Shown one piece after another: positions 20,133 through 29,116 of a stretch of DNA of 64,000 nt. Numbering within the stretch: position 1 is the stretch's first letter; each line of letters begins with the position of its first letter. The stretch comes from Hansfordia pulvinata (lineage: Eukaryota > Ascomycota > Sordariomycetes > Xylariales), in contig BJKQ01000009.1 in NCBI GenBank assembly GCA_006538405.1, positions 1,312,001 to 1,376,000 on the forward strand, given 5' to 3'. The position numbers and the translations under genes were made by a program. Below the pieces are notes generated by a model. The model was not told the DNA's origin, did not search any database, and saw nothing but the letters and a program-made list of their open reading frames with translations.

Positions 20133-21155
20133 TTAAGCCCAGACGAGCTGGCAATGCCGAAATATCTCCCCTGCACGAGGACCGTAGTTCCCTACGCTGT
20201 GGCGAAGGTGCCCCGCCAAGCCCTTTGCAGACCCTTTCTTCGGCCCAGATGCCAGCGCCCTTCTTAGTCTCCCCACGCTCTCAGCCGCTTTGGTCCTGAC
20301 ACGGGACATGCGGCCATGGGGCTTCGCAGGATCTGGAGCATTCGTGCTACTCGTATACTCGACCGGTTTCGGCAAGACTTCCTGGGTAGGAGGTTGTGCG
20401 ACAGCAGGGTGTTCCTCGACGGCGATTGCGTCGGCAGGCGGTGGCGATGCAACCTGCGACAAGCTACCGTCGACCGGTGACGGCGGCGGCGGCGTCGGCG
20501 ATAGCGCGGCCTCTTGCGGCGAGGTCTCGTCGATGGTTGGCGCCGCGATCGCTTGGGGCGAGCCCGCGCTGATCGGCGGCGGGATTACCTCTGGCGAATC
20601 CTCGACAACCGGATGCCCGGCCTCTTGCTCGTGCTGAGTCTCGTGGTCGCTCACGGCGTCGTACGAGGGTATGCTGCTGGCTGTGTAAGGCGGAGGCGTT
20701 CCCCAATACCCGTCAGCCTCGACATCCGACACTGCATGGGTGGCAGAAAGGGGGCGGGGGTAGCCAGAAGACCTACCCTGCTCGGTGTCGGCGTCATCGA
20801 CCCGCAATGGCGCAACATCCTCCTCCCCCTCGTCTCCTACCGCGGCATTCTCGGCGTCGAGCTCGACGCCGTCCAGTTCTGCGGTGCTGTATACGCGCAG
20901 CGTGCTGGGCAGCACCACGTTTGTGGTGCCGGGCATGCTCCGGCCTCCAAAGTTGGCCTGCTGCATATACGTGATATACTCTTCCAGGCTATCCCAAATC
21001 CCTTCCTCCAGAATCTCGTCTGCTTCGTCTGGCGTGATGACGTATCTGTGGGTGTGGAAAGCGTATGAAATCAACATGTGACGACGGAGTTCTTCCTGGT
21101 CGTCGATACTCGGCGGCAGCAGCGGCGCCGTCGGGTTGGGGTAGAGAGCTGACAT
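20133..21155 (-). CDS. Unrecognised protein with acidic/Pro-rich middle and PPPY motif
   Basis: Intronless, 340 aa, with ATG at 21155. The N-terminal roughly 75 residues look folded and helical (DDQEELRRHMLISYAFHTHRYVI, then ITPDEADEILEEGIWDSLEEYITYMQ). Then comes a long Asp/Glu/Pro/Ser-rich disordered stretch, including GTPPPYTASSIPSYD near residues 151-165. PPPY is the class of PY motif bound by WW domains, for instance of Rsp5/Nedd4 ubiquitin ligases, so trafficking-adaptor use is possible but unproven. The C-terminal 65 residues are strongly basic (RMSRVRTKAAESVGRLRRAL, PKKGSAKG). No signal peptide or membrane segment is seen. I do not recognise the family. It is divergently oriented to the gene at 21769. 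Confidence 0.65.
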   Translation of the reverse strand: MSALYPNPTAPLLPPSIDDQEELRRHMLISYAFHTHRYVITPDEADEILEEGIWDSLEEYITYMQQANFGGRSMPGTTNVVLPSTLRVYSTAELDGVELDAENAAVGDEGEEDVAPLRVDDADTEQGRSSGYPRPLSATHAVSDVEADGYWGTPPPYTASSIPSYDAVSDHETQHEQEAGHPVVEDSPEVIPPPISAGSPQAIAAPTIDETSPQEAALSPTPPPPSPVDGSLSQVASPPPADAIAVEEHPAVAQPPTQEVLPKPVEYTSSTNAPDPAKPHGRMSRVRTKAAESVGRLRRALASGPKKGSAKGLAGHLRHSVGNYGPRAGEIFRHCQLVWA

Positions 21156-21768
21156 GGTGGATTTGTCCTCGCAGACTTCAGTCTAGCGCTGATGTGGTTG
21201 TTATAGCTATTCCGAGTCGTGAACTTGCCCAGCTGGAGTCTGCGTGGATGGGTGAGGCTTGCGGAAGTCGTACGGGGCGGTTCGTGCCCCGTCCCCCGTA
21301 GTTGATATATACTAATCGCATGATTCCGAGTTCTTTCTTGGATATCGTTAACGAGTCTCGCGAATTCAATGGTGAAAGGGACGTTCGAAGCCCGGCTGGT
21401 CGATTGTGACTCTCAGCCGCGAGGTTTGAATAACAAAACAGGTGGCCTTGAATGGCCTGAGGTGAACAGTCCTCCATTGTCTCAGCAAACAATGAATGTG
21501 TACAGTGTGGCTGAAGAAGGACAGAGCCGCTGCTCCATGGTTGAACATGTTTCTTTGTCCTTTGATTCACTCTCTCAGCTCAGTCTTCCAGGGAAAAAAA
21601 GAACCTCATCTTGGTGTAGAACAGAGCTACTTAACATCACCCCCCCACCCCTCTGCTGACTGAGCTATTCAAATTTCAGGAACACGCCTCATCAGCACCA
21701 TCGAGATATTCACCACCGCTTACCCTCCACGCTCCATACCGCAAACACTTCACAAGACACTCCCGAGT
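21156..21768. other. Divergent intergenic promoter region
   Basis: 613 bases between divergent start codons at 21155 (-) and 21769 (+), presumably a shared promoter. The last 110 bases are C/A-rich leader. No clear TATA box stands out. Confidence 0.5.
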
Positions 21769-22242
21769 ATGGCGAACGAAGTATCCTCCATAGGCCCCTC
21801 CAGGCTGATCCTTTCCGAGGCCCAGGCCGAGGCTATCAAGCTCGACGTACTCGTGCTGGCCGACGCACGCTCCACTCGTCCCGACCAGCCACAGCTCATC
21901 ATATTCAACGAGGAGACTGGATGCCAAGGCACCTGCCGCTTCAGAATCTTCCGTGGCCGCCCCCGTGGCCGGACCCAGTTCGTGTTCGTGCACGGCAAAC
22001 TCCCGATGGTACGCCCCGCCAGCGAATCGCCCAACGCATGCCGGTGTCAGATCCCGGGGCGCCATGGGGACTGCACCTTTGGGATCTCCCGCGAGCTCGA
22101 CTCGCTGCGCCGCAAGCTCATCTACGGCCCGGGCGTCATCATGTCCCCGCAGCTGGCCGCCGTCGTGGTTATGAAAATTCACCTGGGCGTCGACGTGGAG
22201 ATCCCGGAAATGCCACGTGGGGAGTCTAGCACCGAGACCTGA
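21769..22242 (+). CDS. Unrecognised 157-aa protein
   Basis: Intronless, 157 aa, with ATG at 21769. The sequence is balanced and probably folded, with hydrophobic beta-like stretches (AIKLDVLVLADA, QLIIFNEETGC, TQFVFVHGKLPMV, LAAVVVMKIHLGVDVEI). A basic segment, CRFRIFRGRPRGR, sits near residues 56-68. No signal peptide, transmembrane segment or known motif is visible. The antisense strand is also open over almost the whole gene (21676-22263), but its composition (His/Asp/Gly-rich) is that of a codon-bias shadow, so I prefer the plus strand. Function unknown. Confidence 0.55.
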   Translation: MANEVSSIGPSRLILSEAQAEAIKLDVLVLADARSTRPDQPQLIIFNEETGCQGTCRFRIFRGRPRGRTQFVFVHGKLPMVRPASESPNACRCQIPGRHGDCTFGISRELDSLRRKLIYGPGVIMSPQLAAVVVMKIHLGVDVEIPEMPRGESSTET

Positions 22243-23011
22243 TTTTCTGCACGAGCAAATCATTGGAGAAGTTGAAATGTGAATAATATATAATCTATAA
22301 TTCTACCGCGATGGCCCATGTCCGTGAAAAGGAGGGAAAAAAAAGGGGAACCGAGCGAGCGGATAATAAATCGAAAAGGGTATGTAACAACAGAGCTTAC
22401 TAATACAATTTTACATTTCCTAACGCCGATCTTTGCAAATTCCATCTGTTTTTGGTCCTCTCAGCCAACCAGTCCGTGAAAGTTGAAGATCTCCAAAGTC
22501 GCGGAAGCTTACTTCCGCAGACGACACGTCTTTTCATCGCGCAGATCACCACCGGGCAGACATTCAGCACTGCCTCCTATCTCCGTCAAGGCCGAGAAGC
22601 ATGTGTTCTGTGCCCAATAGGCGTGTGGAGACGTGCTAGGCGTCAGCATTGTAGCCGTAGAGTTTGATATGTCGTCGTGTGACCGCTAGTGTCTTGGCTC
22701 GGTGGTTCGGCTCGGCGCTCGAATGGCTGCGCGAGGTCCAGACTCCGGGGTTTGTCGAAGGAGCTGCTGGGCAGATTTGGATTTCCATCCCGTCGGTGTG
22801 TCGAGGCGGGAAGCTGCACGTTTTCGTTCTTGACGGTGGCTCGGATGGCGTCTCGCGGTGTGTGCTTATGAGTACACGTGGGTGGATCAGCTCTCCATCG
22901 TTCAGGGCCCGGGTTGGTGTCCTTGATGGCCTCTGCCTGGAATCTTCTCTGCCCAGCCGAGCACGGTCGACCGCGGCCGAGTCTACATGGTCAAAGGCTT
23001 CCGTGGGCACG
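22243..23011. other. Intergenic region downstream of bZIP gene
   Basis: About 770 bases between convergent ends. A minus-strand frame continuing from the bZIP gene is open to 22636, but its sequence is Arg/Pro/Thr-rich without conservation-like features. I treat it as 3' UTR after the predicted stop at 23012. AT-rich near 22270-22440. Confidence 0.45.
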
Positions 23012-23938
23012 TCACATGTTCGGTGCCATGGGGTAGAACGTGGCTGCTTGTGTTGGGTGCATCGAGGAGCAAGTATGAGTGTAAGGGCTGCCTGCGCGTT
23101 AGAATCGATGCGGGAACAACGGACGGAAAGGCACACGAACGTTTCAAAGTTGACACCACCTTGCAAGGCGTGAGGATCGTACGTCATGTAAGGCGTTATT
23201 GGCACCTCGCCGTGCGGGGAGCCGTGCTCGATCGAAGGCAAAGGCGCGTACTCGGGCGAGACGAGCTGGTCGATGTCGCTTTCCGGCGTGCCAAAAGACC
23301 TCTCTGGCGTCATGAACGAGCTGTCGGAGGGTGCGAAAGTGGCCTCGGTGGAGTCGAAGGTCGTTTCGGGGCTGATCATGCCCATCGGGGGCGCGGTGAA
23401 CGCCCTTTGCTGCGTGTCGACGTAGCCCGGGGTCCCCATGCTATCTCGGTAATAATCCAGGGATCCGGATGCCTCTGAGCTCACCTCCCTGACGGCGAGG
23501 CTGACCTCTTGCTGGGCCTGCTTGATGGCGTCGAGCAGCTCGTCGTGGCTACGGTGGGAGGAGTTGATGATGTCGCAGAGAGACTGCTTCAGATGGATAA
23601 CCTCCTTTTGCAGAATCTCGATGAGATCTATTTGTCGTTGCCTATACGCCCGCTGTGCTAACTTTCCCTGTTGATGGTTAGCTGGTCTGCATCGAATGCG
23701 CTGTTGCTTTTCCCACGATGGAAAACTTCAAACACACCTTTTCACGGCGAAGCTAGAGAAATAGGTCAGCCACCATGCCTTCACGGTTTTGTCCACCATG
23801 CCTTCACGGTTTTGTTCACCAAGCTTTTGTATAGGGCTTATGTTGGGTTGAAGATGGGCAACTCACTGCTGCATCGTTTGGGCCTTGCGTGGCCTCGTCT
23901 GTAGATTTCTTGGAAGCTCTGGCGCGTTTCGCAGGCAT
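23012..23938 (-). CDS. Small bZIP transcription factor
   Basis: Deduced complement of join(23012..23091, 23160..23667, 23738..23752, 23867..23938), 224 aa. Exon 1 gives MPAKRARASKKSTDEATQ; a 15-nt exon gives LRREK; exon 3 begins GKLAQRAYRQRQ. Together they form a bZIP basic region (RREKGKLAQRAYRQR) followed by a short leucine-zipper helix (IDLIEILQKEVIHLKQSL). It should bind DNA as a dimer in the nucleus. The usual invariant Asn of the basic region is Gly here. The rest is Ser/Thr/Pro-rich with repeated SPE/TPE/TPES elements, a likely activation domain. All introns have GT..AG. The last intron (CTAAC branch, CGCAG) is phase 1 and gives the C-terminus ATFYPMAPNM and stop TGA at 23014-23012. 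That final junction is less certain, since retaining the intron leaves the frame open to 22636. Confidence 0.75.
23770..23815. repeat. Perfect 23-bp tandem duplication in bZIP intron 1
   Basis: Copies at 23770-23792 and 23793-23815 are identical (CCACCATGCCTTCACGGTTT plus TGT). They lie inside the 114-nt first intron of the bZIP gene. Removing one copy would leave a 91-nt intron, so splicing need not be affected. Confidence 0.9.
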
Positions 23939-26900
23939 TCTGACGGGAAGGTAGTCTCCACCAGACTGTGTTCTGTTATTTTATGGATAGGCCAAGGGCG
24001 TTCTCTGAGCTTCGGGTAGTTGGAGCGTGCAGAGGGTTTGTTCGATATCTTGATGTTGATGGGTGACTGATGGTCGAGTTGACAGGCTGGGCTGCATGCG
24101 GTATTAATGGTGAGTCCACCTCACAGCGAATAGCATCGTCCTAGTGGGCTCGCTGGCGTCACTGTTCTACAGACCTGCATACTCGTAAGTTGGAAGCTGA
24201 AAATACGATGAATCCTGGCAGCGTTGCAACTGGCCAGCCAGTGGAGCCTCAAGAGTGATAGACCAGGTACGAAGCCAGGTGGCGACTGGCACTAAAATGG
24301 GACGGAGGGACTTTTAGGATCATGAACGGTACGGTACACGTGTGTGCTGTGCATTGTTGTGCAGCCATTTGTCATCCGGTATACTCGTACGCCTGCCACA
24401 CGACCTGGGATCTAGAGACTGGAGTGACTCAGTCTGATGAGTCCCGCCCAACGAGTAGAACGAGTATATGCAGGTGGCGGAGAGATCAGCTGGTTAGTCT
24501 GACTAGCCCAGACAGCCGTGCCTGTCGATCAGCACGTCGACAGTGACTTTGGACCGCACACGTCCGCCACACTGCCACAGTGCCCCCCGACGGAAGGATG
24601 GCCCAGATCAAGGCCAGGGTGCAGGCCTTGGGACCTTTTGTAGCGTCCTTTACGAATACAGTACTCGGAGTAGGGCTGAAGCCTTTTGTTACTTGTAGAG
24701 ACAGGGGCCATGGGTACGAGTATAGCGCCAGACAGGGCCGTCCTTAGCGTGCCGTCTGCTGGCCGTATCTGCACCATTGGTCGTATTCCAGTAATTATAG
24801 AACTCGCCTCATGCCTGAGGCCCCGGAGACGAGTTGTCCCGTCGGGCCGGCATGCAAGCCCGGCAGATGCTCGCTCGCGTCTTCGATGCTGGCGTTACAG
24901 CGCTATTGGTTTGAGCAGGTCGGGGCTCTTCAACGGTGTGATGTTGCTTGTCCGTGTCTAGACTCTCTCCTGTTGACGATGTTTCGAGACCCCTAACGCC
25001 AAGGTCTCCGAACAGCGCGTTGAGTGGATTGTTTCAGAAGATGCTATGTTGGCTCTGACAGCGATGCACTTTACCTGTTCAACAGGAGCCCGGCCGGTCC
25101 AGTTGTCGATAGGAGGCCGGCCAGTTGATTTGAAAGCCTACCTCTTATTCGAACTCTGCACGGAGAGCGACTTGTCCTTGTTAAGGCCGACGACTCGCGG
25201 GCCGGCCGCCGACTATGACTGCTATGACCGACCGGAAGCACGTTTAACCAGCCCCGCCGGCCAGCCCTGTGGTTGAGGCCGTTAGTTACTGCTCTTCAGT
25301 CTACCAGACATGCTGGTCAGCACATGCCCGAAAGGGGTGGACTGGAAGAACTCCCCGACAAGCTCAGACCATGGCGGCGCACGGCACGAAGCGGTTGGGA
25401 AGAGCACGAGTACGAATAGTCGTAGGCTGCCAGGCGCCTGCCCTAGCCAGGAACCGGTTCGTGTCTTGGTGGCACACTCCTGGGCCTGTGGTGTGATGGT
25501 AGATGCCACCGACCGTGCCACCGAAGGCGATGTTCTTGACCTTGTCAGATACCTACGCGTACCTACATACTTATATTAAGCACGCGTAGCCTGTAGGTAG
25601 TATAAGTGTGCGCTCAAGGGCGGCGCCTAGCAACGACCTACGAGTACTAAGATCGTTTAAGTGGTTCGAGGGTCAGACCTTTATTCAACACGGGTCTGAG
25701 AAGCAGAACGGAACGGACCTATCTATAGAAGGGCACGCGGCCTCAAGTATTACTTGCGCGCTGTTAGTGGCAGCAGTAGGGTGTGGTGCGGCGTGGGGTT
25801 TTGGTGGTAACACGCAATTAATTTCTTCACCCATGTAAAGGGGTCGTCAGCCTCCACTGAGGTCGAGTGCTGCCACCACCCGTGCGCGGGTCCAGTATCT
25901 GGCGCGGTATTCGAGCGTAGCGCCGTCGGGACGTCCTTCCCGGCGCTCAAGTCATCCATGTACTCGTCGTCCGTCTGTCACGCGTAGGGCTATGCGACCC
26001 TCATCAGGTCGTAGGATTCATGCAAGTATACCCGTCATTCACGGATGTGTGGTATGTGTCTTGGGTGGCTGCATCCGTGCCACACCCCCTCTGCGACCTC
26101 TCGCCACCCAGTGCCTTGCCCGTCATGTACAGGTACGTGTAACCGTACTCGGATCCTGGACGTATCCGTGCGCCCCGCCGCCAGAACGGCCGTCTGCATG
26201 GGTGTCTTTCAAGTTACGAGTACGTCCGTCGGCCGAGTCGGGTCAGGCACGTTAGGCTTGCACTCGCCGCTGTCACGGCTCGCTCCTGTTTAGACTCGGC
26301 GCCAGCTGTACGAGAGAGCCAACAGCCCTGGCGGACAGCTCCAGCCCGGGCCCCCTCCACTAGGTATCGTACCTTCCAAGGTACACAGGTACGCGTACAG
26401 TCGGTACCTGCCGCCCCGGCCCCCTATAACTTTGGTTGTACAATAGCGAGCAGGGCCTTAAAAGGGTGGTACTCGTAGTAGTAAGGACCCGGAATGGAAG
26501 TAAATGTGGTATTGGCGATGTAGAAGAGGGGAATTCCACAGTTGGGCTCCGGTCGGCCGATATGACCTACATGTAAGGTAAATATCCTTCTGGCACAGTC
26601 GTGCCTTCCCAGGCCCGCGCCATCCGTTGTGTGTGCGCACCCGCTGTGTGTGCGTATTGTGCCGTCCAACGTGATACGGAATAGCGCCTTGCTATTCTCT
26701 CTTCCTTCGAACTCTCTTTTCCTACCAGGTTACACGTAGACGGCCTCGTCTACTGAGCGCTGGTGACGTCCGTCTTCTCCTGACTTGACTGGTTGGACGT
26801 GGGAAGAAATGCTCGGGCCGAGGGGAGCAAGACGCCAGCCGCCATTAGCTGGGTTCGGGTCATGCCGATGCAGCCCGGCCAGTGGTTGTTAGCAGATAAG

Positions 26901-29116
26901 CGCAGGAGCAATTCGGGATGGATCCGAACGGTCAGGTTCAGTCCCTCATGTACGAGTATTGGATGCGCCTGACGGAGGGAGTACACGCAAGCTGCCGCTA
27001 TCTTAGGTAAGTATGTACATGTATGGTAGCAGGCTGTTTGGTACATACCTTAGTCTGCCAATTATTAGTGGTGGCAAGGTGGCAAGCCGCCGAACGCTCT
27101 ACGGCAGGAATCAAAAGGTCCAACACACCAACATGGAAGCCAGACATCCCTTGCTCTAGCTACTCTAGAGGTTGACACTCGTACATGTAGCAACCGTCGT
27201 CACCTAGGGCGGACCAGGACCCCCCAGCCGGCGTGGAAAGGACGGGAATCGCGGGAGAGTTGGATCTGACTCGCCCCCGCCGGAAATAATCGTGGATGGC
27301 AGGCGTCTCGTCAGTCATAGCTCGGCTCCAGATAGGAGGTCGACGAGGACGAAAATCGGCAGGCCTGGCCCTTGCCGCAGGCCCGTAGCACCCCGGGATG
27401 GTCTTGTGATGCGCTCAAATATACCATGGAAGCCATACCACTAGCTCGTACATGATGCCATCCATCCCAGCGGCTTGCGGTTTGCGTCTGGTATTCTCCG
27501 TGGTGCACCCATGAGTCCCCGTCACCTACTTGCCTTCCTCCACCTCCATGTATGTCCACGATATACCCCTTGGATATCATGAACCTGGCCTGACCCTTTT
27601 GCTCCCTACGTAGATAAATACTGTCGGGATAGGTACCTTACCTTGCCAATCAATGTGAGGGTAGATACTAAAGGTCTACGTGTCTGAGGCACACTGTACA
27701 CATTCGTCTCTGCAAGGCGAAGCGCAAGGTACCAGGCCACATGCTGCGCAGCTTACACGCGCTCGATTACCTGATGTTAGAGCAACATACCTCGACGGAG
27801 TATACGTTAGGTAAAGCACCAGGTAAGCTGGTCCATCCATCTCCCAACGTTGGAAGCATTGCGGGGGCGAATCCGCGCTCCCTTCGCGCAAAACCTAGCC
27901 CTATCAGGGGCCAGGCGGGGGGCAGGCAATTGGGGGCCACAACTGCTAGTGGAGGCTCCGCTGCCGGACGCGCCCACAAGGGACCTAACTTAGATGTACC
28001 AAGCACATCCATCGAGTACCGATTCGAAGGCACCGTCCAACGGTCTCTGTCGATAAGCTATTCCTGGCAGCGTCGAGCTTTGCTGTCGGGCTGCTGTAAG
28101 GACCCGGTCTAGTTACATAGGTCGTAGATACATGAACATCTCGTAGATCACTATTGTGTTAGCATTGTCCCGCCGCCCGTCTTCACCTGCTCGCTCTCAT
28201 CAAGAACTTTGCCACCCAAGTGCCATTCCGCCCTACGCCGCTACTCCGCTACGTCCCGCGTACAGTAGTGGGATTGTCCGCACAAAGCAAGGCGCCAACC
28301 CCGTGGCGCGCCAACTTGGCCCTTCCATCATTATTATTATTATTAATGCAGTGGCAAGCCTGGCTGGCTGGCTCCTCGCGCCGAGGACGACCTAGCTGGA
28401 GGGGACGACAACGGCCAGCACGGCCAGCACGGCCGGTGCGCCAGTGCGGCCCGGCCGCCGCGCCGCCAATCACCGGCGCTGCCGCTCTCACGGATGCCTT
28501 TGGCGACCCGACACACCCAATCAGACAAAGTCATGTCCTACCCCGCACACGGTCATTACGAGTAGGTATTTACTCGTAAGATAGCCGCTACACGCTGTAC
28601 TCGTCGTACTGCCGAGTCTACACGAGTACTTCTACCCGTACTGCTGTTGCCGCTGGTGCCCCTAGGTATCGCACGAATACTGCTTATCAGCTAATGGATG
28701 GCTGTACCTACCGGAAGTACCTAATAACTCACCCGTACACTGGCGGCGGCTCCAGGATCGGAACCCGGACCCGGCCACACCTTCGGCCAGGCGCGGGGTA
28801 GTCTTCGGTGATGGCATTATTCACACGCATCTCCTATCAGATATCAAAGCAATCCAGCCCGCCCCGGGCCCGATCGGATCACGGCCCCTTGATAGGATAC
28901 AGATGCCGATTCGGAGACGGCCCAGACTTGAAGATAGCCTCCGGGGTCATCCCTCGCAGTAGAGCAGAATGTTATCATGATTCATCTATATATCGCCGAC
29001 AGACAGAATTCCTGCGATCGAGTCTGACTGATTCATGCCAATGTGAAGCTTTTCAATCCACAGATCCAACTCCCGTACACATCGAAACCAGGGCTAATTC
29101 CTGCCTGCACGCCAAC
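23939..29116. other. 5.2-kb gene-free region
   Basis: No open frame longer than about 125 codons, and none protein-like, on either strand. The sequence is rich in short palindrome-like words based on ACGAGTA/TACTCGT (for example near 24379, 24459, 24714, 25408, 25638, 26218, 26470, 26949, 28556) and in TAC/GTA steps. An ATT microsatellite lies at about 28329-28345. No LTR, terminal inverted repeat, transposase or RNA gene was recognised. The last 200 bases serve as promoter of the amine oxidase gene. Confidence 0.55.
28987..28993 (+). promoter_or_regulatory. Candidate TATA box of amine oxidase gene
   Basis: TATATAT about 125 bp upstream of the start codon at 29117, a typical spacing for a fungal TATA element. 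Sequence match only. Confidence 0.4.

Noticed and set aside
21676..22263. 195-aa minus-strand ORF overlapping the 157-aa gene
   Set aside because: Has a genuine ATG, but composition is His/Gly/Asp-rich as in a codon-bias shadow. The plus-strand protein looks better folded. Not fully excluded.
22636..23011. C-terminal extension of the bZIP protein in the unspliced frame
   Set aside because: A phase-1 intron with CTAAC branch and CGCAG gives a compact ending (YPMAPNM). The extension is Arg/Pro/Thr-rich and not protein-like.
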